From assembly GCF_043677095.1 (NCBI RefSeq), contig NZ_JBHLJR010000009.1, positions 62,001 through 126,000 of the forward strand: a stretch of DNA of 64,000 nt, written 5' to 3'. Under the pieces are notes generated by a model, which searched no databases, was not told the DNA's origin, and saw nothing but the letters and a program-made list of their open reading frames with translations. A program made the position numbers and the translations under genes. Position 1 is the stretch's first letter. Each line of letters opens with the position of its first letter. This DNA comes from Natronococcus roseus. GTDB taxonomy: Archaea > Halobacteriota > Halobacteria > Halobacteriales > Natrialbaceae. Positions 8,418-17,249 of the stretch are shown piece by piece.

Positions 8418-9364
8418 TCAACTCGCACCTCCTGTTCAGGTTCGAAGACACGGAAGTAGATGATCGCACCGACAACAACGATGATGAATAGCAGCACCGA
8501 CATCGCAGCCGCGCGGCCAAGCGCGTTCGCTTGGAACGCCTCTTCGTACGCGTAGATGACCGATATCGTCGTCGCATCACCGGGTCCGCCTTCGGTGAGG
8601 ATCCAGATCAAATCGAATTTGAAGAACATCCAAATTCCGTTGAGCAGCGTCACGATGAAGACGACACCCTTGATGTTCGGGATAGTAATGTCCCGGAACA
8701 TCTGCCACGAGGAGGCGCCCATCATACGGGCGGTTTCGTACAGTTCGGACGGGACGCTCTGAAGCCGCGCGTACACCATGATCGTCACGAGTGCGATGTA
8801 CTTCCAGCTGTTTGCAACGATGATCGACGGTAATGCAAGATCCGCGTTCCCGAACCACGCTCGTGGTGAGTCGAGGATGCCTGCGTCGACCAGAATCCAG
8901 TTGAAGATCCCGTAGCTACTGTTCCCCATCCACATGAGGACGAATCCGACGATCGCCGTCGGGACGAGAAACGGTAGAAAAAGAATCGCACTTGCGACCT
9001 TCTGGAATTTGACCGTCGAGTTCAAAATGAGCGCGAACACGACGCCGAACACCGTCTGGATCACAATCGATCCGGCGGCAAACAAAAACGAGAGCCACAG
9101 CGTGTAGTGGAAGAAGCTATCGGTCAGTATCGACGCGTAATTTGACAGTCCGCTCCAGTGCCATTCGGGACTGATCGTGTTGATGTCGTGAAAGCCCGCT
9201 GCGATTGCCCACACGATTGGGAACACGAGAACGAGCAGGTATATCAGCACGACTGGCAGAATGGTCAGCGCGATCAGCGCTTTCCGTCCGGACAGTCGCT
9301 CGTAAACCCGCTTCTTGAAGCTCTGCTCGCTTACGGGTCGGGGATGTTTTGTCGGGTGTGACAT
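8414..9364 (-). CDS. Sugar ABC transporter permease, MalF type
   Basis: A 316-residue membrane protein with a cytoplasmic basic N-terminus and a first membrane segment at ALTILPVVLIYLLVLVFPIVWAI. Further hydrophobic helices follow. The EAA loop is YETARMMGASSWQMFRDITIPNIKG, and the C-terminus is ALGRAAAMSVLLFIIVVVGAIIYFRV. The layout matches CUT1 MalF/UgpA-like permeases. It lies 18 bases downstream of the solute-binding protein and overlaps the MalG-type gene by four bases, in the expected order of a haloarchaeal sugar importer operon. Confidence 0.92.
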   Translation of the reverse strand: MSHPTKHPRPVSEQSFKKRVYERLSGRKALIALTILPVVLIYLLVLVFPIVWAIAAGFHDINTISPEWHWSGLSNYASILTDSFFHYTLWLSFLFAAGSIVIQTVFGVVFALILNSTVKFQKVASAILFLPFLVPTAIVGFVLMWMGNSSYGIFNWILVDAGILDSPRAWFGNADLALPSIIVANSWKYIALVTIMVYARLQSVPSELYETARMMGASSWQMFRDITIPNIKGVVFIVTLLNGIWMFFKFDLIWILTEGGPGDATTISVIYAYEEAFQANALGRAAAMSVLLFIIVVVGAIIYFRVFEPEQEVRVE

Positions 9365-9382
9365 TGATACTAGTTGTCGACG

Positions 9383-10804
9383 TTAGTTGATGTGATCTCG
9401 AACCGTGTCGGCGACCTCAGTAATCGCGCTCTCGGGATCTTCGCCGTCAACGAGGATCGAGCGTTGCGCCTGCGCGTAGACGGTATCGGCCGCGATTGAA
9501 GCAGCGTGGATGTTCGGGGGTTCGACTTCCGTCGCCAGGTCCTGGCCGTACTCCAGCCAGTCGAAGTTGTGGTCCTCCGGGAATGCCCACTCTTCAGGCA
9601 TCTCGTTCAGTCGCTCGTCGAACTCGTCGGTGTCAGTAAGCCCTTGCATGAGTGGGCTCTGGTGGAGATCGTCCGCGAAGTAGTAACCCATCGCGTTCTC
9701 GGGGTGTGCCAAGAACTTCAAGAACTCGAGTGCAGCGTCGGTGTTTTCGGCTTCCTCGAACGCCGCCTGTCCCTGGATGTTCCCCCAGCTGATCAGGTCG
9801 TCCCCGTCGGGCGTCGGTGGAGCAGTGGGCCGAATATCGGCGGCAAAATCGGCGTCCATCTGGATGGCCTCTCGTTTCGGGTACGAACCGTTCCAGTGGG
9901 AGGTGTACGATGCTTCACTAGCAATCCGCATGTTCATGTCGTCAACGCCCATATCGAGATTTTCATCCGAGTACTGGTAGAGCTCCTGTTCGTGCTCCAT
10001 GACTTCGATCCAGGCGTCAAGGTTATCTCCCTCATCCATCACGACGGCGAGATCGTCACCGTCGCGCTCGCAGAGTTGTCCGCCGTTGGACCACACACGG
10101 GAGAAGCCCATGATATCATTTTGCCATTCTCCCTCCGCAACCATCGTAGTATATCCTCGCGTTCCACCTTCGCCTTCATCGTGTTCTTCAGCCATCGCGA
10201 CCTCTTCTTCCCACGTCTCCGGCGGCTCGTCGATCACGTCCGACCGGTACCAGAGCGTGGGAACGTTCGAATGCATCGGCAGGTAGACATCGTCGTCATC
10301 CTGATTCTGCATCCGGTGTTGCTCTTCGTAGTCCTCGCTCCAGTAGTCCTGCCAGTACTCGACGACCTCCGTGTGATCAGCGAGGTGGCCCTGATCACCG
10401 TACTCCGCAGCCTCATTGATCGGCATGTGGGAGATCTCCGGTGGATCCCCGGCCTGGAGGAGTTCAGCCATTCGCTCGCGGTACCCATCGCCGTGGCCTG
10501 CGAACTCAAAGTCGATAGTTGCCCCAGTAACGTCCTCGAACCGACCACCCACCGTTTCCCACCACTCAATGTACTCATCAGAGGATGATTCGGTGATGAT
10601 CGTGATTTCGGCATCCGAGAAATCATCCCAGTCCTCTTCGTCGGTCGTTTCGAGGTCTTCTGCACTCCCAGCGGGTTCGTCGTCATCGCCGCCCATACAC
10701 CCAGCTACACCGGCGAGCACGCCCGTCGCAGCCATTGCTTTCACAACTTTTCGTCGGGAAACTGCTGATCCGTACCGTCCACGTGTATTGCCACGTCGTT
10801 GCAT
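9383..10804 (-). CDS. Extracellular sugar-binding lipoprotein of ABC transporter
   Basis: A 473-residue secreted protein. The N-terminus has a twin-arginine motif (SRRKVVKAMA), a hydrophobic core (ATGVLAGVAG) and a lipobox Cys near residue 36. An acidic Asp/Glu spacer follows, as in haloarchaeal Tat lipoproteins. The mature part has the family-1 solute-binding fold (EITIITESSSDEYIEWWETV, FEDVTGATIDFEFAG, LQAGDPPEISHM, FLKFLAHPENAMGYYFA). It should sit on the outer face of the membrane and deliver a sugar to the permeases encoded directly downstream. The ligand is not predictable. It is the first gene of the five-gene minus-strand operon. Confidence 0.92.
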   Translation of the reverse strand: MQRRGNTRGRYGSAVSRRKVVKAMAATGVLAGVAGCMGGDDDEPAGSAEDLETTDEEDWDDFSDAEITIITESSSDEYIEWWETVGGRFEDVTGATIDFEFAGHGDGYRERMAELLQAGDPPEISHMPINEAAEYGDQGHLADHTEVVEYWQDYWSEDYEEQHRMQNQDDDDVYLPMHSNVPTLWYRSDVIDEPPETWEEEVAMAEEHDEGEGGTRGYTTMVAEGEWQNDIMGFSRVWSNGGQLCERDGDDLAVVMDEGDNLDAWIEVMEHEQELYQYSDENLDMGVDDMNMRIASEASYTSHWNGSYPKREAIQMDADFAADIRPTAPPTPDGDDLISWGNIQGQAAFEEAENTDAALEFLKFLAHPENAMGYYFADDLHQSPLMQGLTDTDEFDERLNEMPEEWAFPEDHNFDWLEYGQDLATEVEPPNIHAASIAADTVYAQAQRSILVDGEDPESAITEVADTVRDHIN

Positions 10805-10875
10805 GACAATTCACTCGATGATCTATTATTATTAATTTCTACCGAGTATGATTGTTTTCAATTTACCCTGGATGA

Positions 10876-10887
10876 TTTTTTATAAAT
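10876..10887 (-). promoter_or_regulatory. Probable TATA box of the sugar ABC operon
   Basis: On the minus strand the sequence reads GGATTTATAAAAAATC. The TTTATAAA core lies about 75 bases before the binding-protein start at 10804, predicting transcription start near 10855 and a 5' leader of about 50 bases. This is the only strong A/T box near the gene. Confidence 0.45.
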
Positions 10888-11409
10888 CCAGTCAAAAATA
10901 ACCCTAATAGAGAGGAGATCATCTGATATGACCGAGGAAAACGGTTTAGACTCCAGATTAGTTGTAATTGTTAATGCTCATTCTCTCCCTCTAAATCCCT
11001 TGAACACTCATTCCAAATTCGATGTTTATGAATTTTAGATATAGGGGATTGGTTAACTATGATGTTTGACTCGGTTCACTCCTAAATCGGCATTCAGATG
11101 TTATATGTATTGAAGGCGAGAATAGCAGTTTGATAATACTGATCGGCTGAATTTCTCTTTTAGTAGAATTAATACTGAATCCATACTGGGGTACCTCAAA
11201 CACGAATTGGAGAATTTTGGGGTGACATTCTGATTTGAGCAAAGAGCAGCTATTACCATCATTTTGCTCCAATAATCGGATGGGCTAACGAAAGGCCGTT
11301 AGAGATACCAATAAAACCGCTGAGAGTAATTGATTGTCTGAGATTGCTATCTTTGCATCATTAATTCGAGTGAAAGCCGCTACTAAATTCTGTTTGGAGG
11401 AACGTTGTC
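10888..11409. other. AT-rich intergenic region, no recognised gene
   Basis: About 520 bases distinctly richer in A+T than the flanking operon. I found no credible protein frame; a 71-codon minus-strand frame at 11057-11272 has no recognisable features. The stretch could hold the regulatory region of the sugar operon beyond its core promoter, or relic DNA. Confidence 0.5.
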
Positions 11410-12042
11410 TCATCCGTTATAAACAGTAATAAGTTGGATCAACGAGTAAACTGGAACTCCCTCAATTTCGTCGACACCCTGTTTATCGGCAAGAACAAGA
11501 CATGCAAGAGGTTCGCCGCCTTCAGTACGGATCGCATTGATGGTTTCATGCATGGTTGTCCCGCTAGTGATGGTATCATCAACAATGAAACATTTGCGAC
11601 CTCGAATCGAAGCAAAGTTTCGTGAGAACGTCCCAGTGAGATCTGCAATATCGCCCTCTTCCCACTGATGCTTTGCTGGCGTATATGTTCCAAGATCAGT
11701 TTCAAGTCGGCTAGCAATCTGTGTTGCAATAGGTGTACCTGCCTTCTCAATACCAATCGTGAGGTCAACATTCTCGCTATGTTTGGCAAGTAGATCTGTC
11801 ATTGCGCTAGCGATTGCACTCAGTCGCTTATTATCTCGACCAATTGTTGACCAATCAATATGGATATCCTGTGGGGTACTGTTGATTGGTTGTTGAACCG
11901 AGTGGGAGTTTGTCTCACTACGCCCGACTAACCAGGCTGCGGTTTCTCGAGAGACATTTAGCTCATCTGCAATCTCCCCCTTTGAATGGTCTTGGTTAGC
12001 GAGTTTCCCTGCGCTTTCAATTAGATCGTCAACATTCTTCAT
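11410..12042 (-). CDS. gfcR: GfcR-like HTH/orotate phosphoribosyltransferase-fold regulator
   Basis: Starting at ATG 12042 (MKNVDDLIESAGKL), the start seen in GfcR proteins, gives 210 residues. An upstream in-frame start at 12066 adds eight unrelated residues. Residues 1-45 form a helix-turn-helix (KGEIADELNVSRETAAWLV). The rest is a type I phosphoribosyltransferase fold with the PRPP loop CFIVDDTITSGTTMHETINA. Haloarchaeal GfcR (formerly annotated PyrE2) activates glycolytic and sugar-degradation genes in Haloferax volcanii. Its position next to a sugar importer and sugar oxidoreductase fits that role. Whether it keeps transferase activity is unknown. Confidence 0.85.
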   Translation of the reverse strand: MKNVDDLIESAGKLANQDHSKGEIADELNVSRETAAWLVGRSETNSHSVQQPINSTPQDIHIDWSTIGRDNKRLSAIASAMTDLLAKHSENVDLTIGIEKAGTPIATQIASRLETDLGTYTPAKHQWEEGDIADLTGTFSRNFASIRGRKCFIVDDTITSGTTMHETINAIRTEGGEPLACLVLADKQGVDEIEGVPVYSLIQLITVYNG

Positions 12043-12179
12043 GTCTGTAGGACTTACCCCACACATTATATTCGTATCGCAACAGGATTGTTGACTCCTA
12101 ATTAGAGTTGATCATGCTAACCACCTCGTCTTTCTTGCCTGGTTGGTCAGCCGTTTCAAAATCTGACGGCCTGCCTTTT

Positions 12180-12430
12180 TGGTGGTTGACAGCGGATGAT
12201 CCCTGGATCATGGCAAACGGTACTGAAGAGGCGGCAATGCACGTCACCCGTGACGCACTCGCCGTCGAGAAACCGATCTGGATAGTCGGAGACAGTGCCT
12301 ACGACACGCTTGAGTGGCACGACCCCTGCGACCAGCAGGCGGTCGTGCCATCACTCCGTACAATCCGCGAAACACGGATAAACCGCTTGATTACCTTGTA
12401 CTCAGTGCTTCAAAGAGAAGCGCACGATAC
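12180..12430 (+). pseudogene. Transposase C-terminal remnant (DDE, IS5/IS4-like)
   Basis: One frame reads EEAAMHVTRDALAVEKPIWIVGDSAYDTLEWHD, which resembles the second catalytic Asp region (GDSAYD) of haloarchaeal DDE transposases. A second frame from about 12314 continues with ITPYNPRNTDKPLDY, matching the VAPYNPRNTDDPLD motif that follows in intact relatives. Head and tail are missing and at least one frameshift separates the parts. It abuts the end of the serine recombinase gene. Confidence 0.65.
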
Positions 12431-12441
12431 ACTGATCGTAA

Positions 12442-13206
12442 TCAATCGTCCGATACCAAGCTCCGGTCGGCCGGCACCGTCCGGACTGATCCGAGAGCAG
12501 CGTGCACGGCGTCGTTGTCAGCCGTCGCCTCGAGATACCACTCTCGCCGATCGGAGTTCTGGTGAATATTCGAGAGCGACTGTCGGGTGACTGGGAGTCC
12601 TTCAGCGACAGACCGGTACGACTCCCCGTCGTCGATCCGCTCGAGCGCGTCCCGGAGTTCGAGGTATCCCGTTTCGCCGGCGTCGTGGTCTGGATCAATG
12701 ATCGGCTGAAGGTATCCCTCGTCATCGCGACGGAAGCCTATCGGAACTTGACCTAACCATTTGCCCTGTCGTTGCGCACGGCGTTGTCCAGCCTCGATCC
12801 GCCGGATGAGCGTGCGGCGCTCTTGCTGGTAGACCATGCCGATGATATCAGCAACAAATCGGCCGGTGCCGTCAGGAGTGACTTTTTCGACACTCCCATC
12901 CGTGATCACAACAGTCGTCTCGGTGTCTTCGCAGACGTCGAAGAATCGCTGCAGTGTCGCGCCTTTCCTCGAGAGACGACTGATCTCCCAGCACACGACA
13001 TGCGTATACTCGCCAGCTTCGAGTGCTTCGAGCAGCTCGGTGAACTGCTCACGGTCGTCACTCGCGCCTGATTGACCGAGGTCAGCATACCGATCGACAT
13101 CCGCGAGGTCGATACCGTTCTCCTGTAGCCACTCGTCGATGCTCTTCCGTTGGTGTGCGTCTGTTTGGTTGTCCGTGCTCGCTCGAATGTAGGTTGCGCA
13201 GTTCAT
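12442..13206 (-). CDS. Serine recombinase / resolvase
   Basis: A 254-residue protein with the resolvase catalytic domain: YIRASTDNQ with nucleophile Ser10, DRYADLGQSGASDDREQF, and VVCWEISRLSRKG, which holds the conserved Arg pair. The E-helix region (TGRFVADIIGMVYQQERRTLIRRIEAGQRRAQRQGKW) is followed by a C-terminal DNA-binding part with SYRSVAEGLPVTRQSLSNIHQ. Length matches small haloarchaeal resolvase-like recombinases from plasmids and transposons, not large serine integrases. A degraded relative lies at 14020-14515. I did not find its recombination site. Confidence 0.88.
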   Translation of the reverse strand: MNCATYIRASTDNQTDAHQRKSIDEWLQENGIDLADVDRYADLGQSGASDDREQFTELLEALEAGEYTHVVCWEISRLSRKGATLQRFFDVCEDTETTVVITDGSVEKVTPDGTGRFVADIIGMVYQQERRTLIRRIEAGQRRAQRQGKWLGQVPIGFRRDDEGYLQPIIDPDHDAGETGYLELRDALERIDDGESYRSVAEGLPVTRQSLSNIHQNSDRREWYLEATADNDAVHAALGSVRTVPADRSLVSDD

Positions 13207-13387
13207 CTTGTTTTCACCGTGTCTCTTTCAGCGTTAGCAATTAAAGGATAAGACTTGTTTACAGCCTGTAAGCAGGCAAGTACCCGATTACAGAGGGTGT
13301 CATAGAACAGTTTGCATACCTTCTCTACGAGTATCCGACGAACGATAACGTATTGTTCTGGGCGGTGGATAAATATGGGGCCTATTC

Positions 13388-13855
13388 TTACTGCGAATCG
13401 ACTTCTTCGTAGTACTCGATAATCTCCTTCAAACACCACTGGTTGAGTCCTTGTGATGCGAGCGTGAAAACCACCGTTGAGACAGGCTTGCGTTTGTACG
13501 CCGCGTAGAGGCCATAGAGCCCGATTGGGATACTCACGGTGTTTAGGATCTGCGGGTAGCCGAGACCGATGAAGCGGTGACCGTCGTTACTCCAGCGTTC
13601 TTCAGCTCGTACGACTTTGTACATCCAGTCATCCAACTCTTCACTCGGTTCGGGGAATAGCATCGGATTGATGATCAAGAACAGAAGAGTGAGCCCCAAC
13701 AAATTCCATTTCCGATGGTAGAGTGCGCCCACGGCCACGAACCCTGCTGCCATTCGACTCCACCCGCTCTTCGGATTGGAGTGTCTACCCCACATATTCT
13801 CCATCTGCAGCAACTCTTTGACCATATTGACTATCTCTAAAGTGAGACGTTCCAC
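13388..13855 (-). CDS. Conserved haloarchaeal membrane protein (DUF6653-like), paralog 2
   Basis: A 155-residue near-duplicate of the protein at 3105-3578, with the same RHSNPKSGWSRMAAGFVAVGALYHR core, hydrophobic segments and EIIEYYEEVDSQ end. The start differs: the paralog begins ATG ATA GTG GAA, while here the first two codons have become CGG AGA, leaving GTG (13855) or ATG (13825) as the start. The sequence past the stop is also shared (a GTATTGTTCTGGG block near 13350). Function unknown; an active duplicate is plausible because the frame is intact. Confidence 0.7.
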   Translation of the reverse strand: MERLTLEIVNMVKELLQMENMWGRHSNPKSGWSRMAAGFVAVGALYHRKWNLLGLTLLFLIINPMLFPEPSEELDDWMYKVVRAEERWSNDGHRFIGLGYPQILNTVSIPIGLYGLYAAYKRKPVSTVVFTLASQGLNQWCLKEIIEYYEEVDSQ

Positions 13856-14019
13856 TCTCCGATTAACATTTCGCCACAGCGTTCAGTAAGCATCTCCACG
13901 TAACGACTGCCGAATATTGAGAAGTAGGCCCGAAGATTGATATCCAAAAGGGGACTCCTTTCTAATGGCTATTCAAAACCTCTCTCGTTTATACACTATT
14001 CAGTCTACCTAGAAGGCTA

Positions 14020-14515
14020 TGACTCAAGCAGCGATCTACGCCTGCGTCAGTACCAGCGACCAAGGCGTCCGTCGAGAGTCTCGATATTGGTCTCTCGATT
14101 CGTGTTGATGATCCATCTCTCCAACCGACAGTACATACGATGGTTGCGAACATCATGGGCGATCTCGCGAAGATCGAACACCAATAAAAACTCGAGCGCA
14201 TTCGTTCTGGAATTCGAGTTGCACAGAATGCTGATGAGTGGACAGGTCAAGTTCACCGTGGGTTCATTGTTGGAGACAATAAGCGACTCCAGTTCAGAGG
14301 AGTTCTTAGAGACAAGAAAGACCCTGGCTCGGCTCTTACGTGGCGAGAGTCTCAGACATCGCCAAGGATACTGGAATCGCTCAGAGTACACTCTCAAGGC
14401 TATACCACGACCGTCAGAACCTCTATCTTCAAATGAAGGCCGACGATGAGCGCGTCAATACTGCTCTTGAGGAGATACGACCGCTCGATAAAATCAATCT
14501 AAAGCGGGCAGATTA
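14020..14515 (+). pseudogene. Serine resolvase, multiply frameshifted
   Basis: The first frame reads MTQAAIYACVSTSDQ, the resolvase N-terminus with the nucleophile Ser in context VSTSDQ, and ends at stops near 14110. Other frames give IMGDLAKIEHQ, LERIRSGIRVAQNADEWTGQVHRGFIVGDNKRLQ, then a GVAKDTGIAQSTLSRLYHD helix-turn-helix and ADDERVNTALEEIRPLDKINL before a stop near 14515. Together these make the parts of one resolvase in order but in at least three frames and with an internal deletion. It is not functional. Confidence 0.75.
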
Positions 14516-14811
14516 GATGCTCGACTTCACTGGATCGATCGTGAAAAATTTCAGCAGACAAATACTGATGAATGACTTGGTGTTCTACTAAAGTAGCGAC
14601 TCAGAGAATCGCTCGAGTCCTTCTCAAAGAGTTAGTAGAAAAGAGCGGCGATCGTTACCTGCATATGCTTGTTGAGCACTCCCTTCATCTAAGACTCAGT
14701 CGAAATCCATCACCTAAAATTCTGGTTCTAATCACTTGGAATTGTTGTCGTATACTACTTTCAAGTCGTTCCACTAATCGTTAATAGTATCGCGTTCTAA
14801 TAGGCCTGCAA

Positions 14812-15546
14812 ATGAAGACAAGACCTATCACAGATTTGTTCGATGCATGTTCTGGAGCAGTTGAGCCACCAGATATACTTCGAGATTATCATTATCGCAG
14901 AATAGACCGTGTAAATGATGGAGAATATGAGATTGATGAAAATAAGAAAGGAATCATACTTGTACATATCTCACTTGCGGACTTTTTCGGACCGTATCTC
15001 GATGATCGAATCGATGCTGCTGAGTTTGTAGAATCATCAACAGAGATCCCAATAATAAAAAGAGCCTCCTATTCAAATTTCTCTGACAGGGTTAGCCTCT
15101 GCTCAAGGGGAGTCAAAGCATCAAAATCGGTCAATAATAATGTAACGGCCTGCACATGGATTGATCGAACCGGTGTTCTTGAAGCGATTAGCACTGATTT
15201 AGTGTATGAACAGGAGAATCAGGGACCAATCATCTCTACTGAAACACTCGAACGAACACTTTCTGAACTGATAACCTCGTACCTTGAGACGGTTGTAGAG
15301 TCAGACGATGATCTAATATTCGCTACAATCAGTTACTTAAATATGGATGGGGTTTATACACCCAGAATGGGTAGTTTTGATAGACCTAGAGAAATAGAAA
15401 CACCGTTCATCGAAACACCAGTGGTGACTATTAGAAATGAGAACATTCGGAAACAATTGACACCACTACTACGGCCATTTTGGCAGGCCGTCAACTATTT
15501 TGAATCACCTTATATGACAGAAGATGGCTGGGAATTCGAAGACTAA
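14812..15546 (+). CDS. Unrecognised protein, possible AlbA_2/Schlafen-like C-terminal region
   Basis: A 244-residue protein, first gene of a tight three-gene operon. Visible segments: GIILVHISLADFFGPYLDD (beta-strand plus loop), IIKRASYSNFSDRVSLCSRG, CTWIDRTGVLEAIST, and a long helix LERTLSELITSYLETVVES followed by LIFATISYLNMDGVY. The pattern of a V/I-rich strand, an R-x-S-x-S-x-x-x loop, a GVLEA strand and a C-terminal helix recalls the part that follows the AlbA_2 domain in putative DNA-binding proteins. That is a weak, by-eye resemblance. The frame is stopped by TAG at 14785, so there is no N-terminal AlbA_2 part. Codon use is AT-rich, suggesting transfer. Confidence 0.6.
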   Translation: MKTRPITDLFDACSGAVEPPDILRDYHYRRIDRVNDGEYEIDENKKGIILVHISLADFFGPYLDDRIDAAEFVESSTEIPIIKRASYSNFSDRVSLCSRGVKASKSVNNNVTACTWIDRTGVLEAISTDLVYEQENQGPIISTETLERTLSELITSYLETVVESDDDLIFATISYLNMDGVYTPRMGSFDRPREIETPFIETPVVTIRNENIRKQLTPLLRPFWQAVNYFESPYMTEDGWEFED

Positions 15547-15548
15547 CA

Positions 15549-15797
15549 ATGACTGATAACAACAACACGAATAACGAACACGAGGAGGTTACTGGAGACA
15601 GCGAGGAACTTCGAAGTGAACTCTCAGAAGCACTGGGAGAAGGTATTTTTCAAAAATCCGCTGAAGCGAATGGTGAGGAAGAGGAGAGGCCCAAAACATC
15701 CGAGTACGATGACGGTTATATTCCAGCGAGGTTTCGGAGTGGAAATCGATCAACAGGAGAACGTCGAGCAAGACAAAGCAAAGATAACGACGAGTAG
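15549..15797 (+). CDS. Small highly charged protein
   Basis: An 82-residue, low-complexity protein rich in Glu, Asp, Asn and Arg, with no cysteine. The start is 2 bases after the previous stop, and its stop is immediately followed by the next start (TAGATG), so translation is coupled to both neighbours. The middle (ELRSELSEALGEGIFQKSAEANG) could form a helix; the rest looks disordered. The C-terminus is basic (RERRARQSKD-like). Probably a linker or adaptor of the three-gene unit. No family recognised. Confidence 0.6.
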   Translation: MTDNNNTNNEHEEVTGDSEELRSELSEALGEGIFQKSAEANGEEEERPKTSEYDDGYIPARFRSGNRSTGERRARQSKDNDE

Positions 15798-16451
15798 ATG
15801 CAGGCTTTGTCACCTGAAAATCTACTTATTAGCCTTTTGTTGATTGCACCGGGGTTCGTCGCCGCATATATAGCGATCTCTATTGGAGTTATTGAAAAGG
15901 AGATATCAAATTCTAAGTTTGTGATTCTTTGTTTGGTTCTGAGTGGAATTATTGATTCAATATTCCTCACCGCTGTGGAGCTTTTAGGACATCAAATCAC
16001 CTCTCCAGAAGGAATAGAAAGTATCTTTTTTGGTAGTCGGTTTTATCCAGAATACGTTGGTCTATTAGGAGTAGTTACCATCGTTGTTGGTGGGATCTTA
16101 TCTTGGGCACTAGTTTCTGATATACCCGGCTCAGTTCGCAAACTAATGTGGGGGGACAAAACACTCCGGCGTAATCCTTGGCAACCGTGGGAAGGTGTAT
16201 TGAGAAGAGCAACAAGAAATCAATCAGTTGCTCAAATTCTTACTTCAGACGATGAATTAGTAAAGGGTCAAGTGACTGAATATAGCCGTGCTGACAAATC
16301 TAAAGAGATTTACTTATACGATCCACTTTGGTTCGATAAAACCGCAGGTGAGTGGGTAGAAGGAGGATCAGGCGTATTATTGTTAGAAGAGGACATCGTA
16401 CGATTAGAAATTGTAGAATTGTCCGATAGGGAATCAAAACAAGACGATTAA
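15798..16451 (+). CDS. DUF6338-like membrane protein
   Basis: A 217-residue protein. Three N-terminal hydrophobic segments can be seen: LLISLLLIAPGFVAAYIAISI (about 9-29), FVILCLVLSGIIDSIFLTAVELL (about 41-63) and VGLLGVVTIVVGGILSWALV (about 87-106). A cytosolic part follows with NPWQPWEGVLRRAT, a beta-rich VKGQVTEYSRADKSKEIYL segment and GVLLLEEDIVRLEIVEL. The PGF in helix 1 and the PWE motif recall DUF6338 proteins, often found in accessory operons. It is last in the 14812-16451 operon. A membrane effector or anchor role is inference. Confidence 0.65.
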   Translation: MQALSPENLLISLLLIAPGFVAAYIAISIGVIEKEISNSKFVILCLVLSGIIDSIFLTAVELLGHQITSPEGIESIFFGSRFYPEYVGLLGVVTIVVGGILSWALVSDIPGSVRKLMWGDKTLRRNPWQPWEGVLRRATRNQSVAQILTSDDELVKGQVTEYSRADKSKEIYLYDPLWFDKTAGEWVEGGSGVLLLEEDIVRLEIVELSDRESKQDD

Positions 16452-16706
16452 TTAGATCCCATTAGACTTTTTTAGAGTCGGAGCGACAGTCCGTCTCTTT
16501 CGCTAATGATGCCGCAAACCTGCGTTCAAATGCCAGTTGCAGCGACTCTTTCCCAACACTACACACCAATCGTACCTCCACCTATTTCACTACCAATATG
16601 TGAATATCATATATAATCTATATCATAAGAAAGCATTGTAGACGGTCTTAAAAGCTCAACTCCTATGGTGGTAAGGCATCTGGCTATTATACAAAAAGCA
16701 TACAAA

Positions 16707-16715
16707 TTTATATCT
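16707..16715 (+). promoter_or_regulatory. Probable TATA box of the 16742 gene
   Basis: TTTATATCT lies about 30 bases before ATG 16742 in an A/T-rich run, consistent with a leaderless or nearly leaderless archaeal transcript. Confidence 0.5.
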
Positions 16716-16741
16716 ATAGACATGATAGTTCTGATCAGACT

Positions 16742-17143
16742 ATGGTTTTGTTAGATTCCCCAATTGATCGTTCGAAGGTTGAGATGAGTAAATTCGACGA
16801 AGATCCAGTCGAAGACATGACTGAGTATGATCTAACTGGAACGGAGTTCTATAGAGAGAAAACGAAGGAACAGTATATTACTGTCCGGCGATGGTTCCTC
16901 GTGGAGCTTGAAAAGCTCGACTCTGGTGATTATAATGCGTTCGTAGAAGTACACGATCAACAATTCACAAATCCATATTTCCCTGCTTCGTCAGGACGCA
17001 GCGTGGAAACTAAAGTAACCGAACTGGAGTCGACTTTTGAAAAACCAAACTATGATACGATCTTCCGATGGGTTGATGATGATGTTTCTGTCTGGCTAAC
17101 AGAGTGGGATGAACAGAATCCGCCAACCGAACTTCTTCCGTAA
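16742..17143 (+). CDS. Hypothetical acidic protein
   Basis: A 133-residue acidic, soluble protein with no membrane segment or cysteine motif. It contains YREKTKEQYITVRRWFLVELEKL (helical) and WVDDDVSVWLTEWDEQNPP near the C-terminus. Own promoter visible at 16707. The gene lies alone between the 14812 operon and a transposase remnant. I do not recognise a family. AT-rich codon choice matches its neighbours at 14.8-19.3 kb and differs from the GC-rich core. Confidence 0.6.
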   Translation: MVLLDSPIDRSKVEMSKFDEDPVEDMTEYDLTGTEFYREKTKEQYITVRRWFLVELEKLDSGDYNAFVEVHDQQFTNPYFPASSGRSVETKVTELESTFEKPNYDTIFRWVDDDVSVWLTEWDEQNPPTELLP

Positions 17144-17249
17144 TTAGTATTGATTCGAACATCGCTCTTCGGAAGCAGATTGTTGGTTGAACAGAGCTGG
17201 CGCTGTGAAAGCGTAGTGGGCAAGGGTGATGCGTCAGCATCATCCGACT

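Noticed and set aside
9506..10588. 360-codon plus-strand open frame
   Set aside because: It lies entirely antisense to the sugar-binding lipoprotein gene and its translation is Val/Leu/Arg-rich noise of the kind expected on the reverse strand of high-GC haloarchaeal genes.
11057..11272. 71-codon minus-strand frame in AT-rich gap
   Set aside because: Composition and lack of any start signal fit chance in AT-rich DNA.
14572..14784. 70-codon frame after the dead resolvase
   Set aside because: No features, no promoter, and it lies in decayed DNA.
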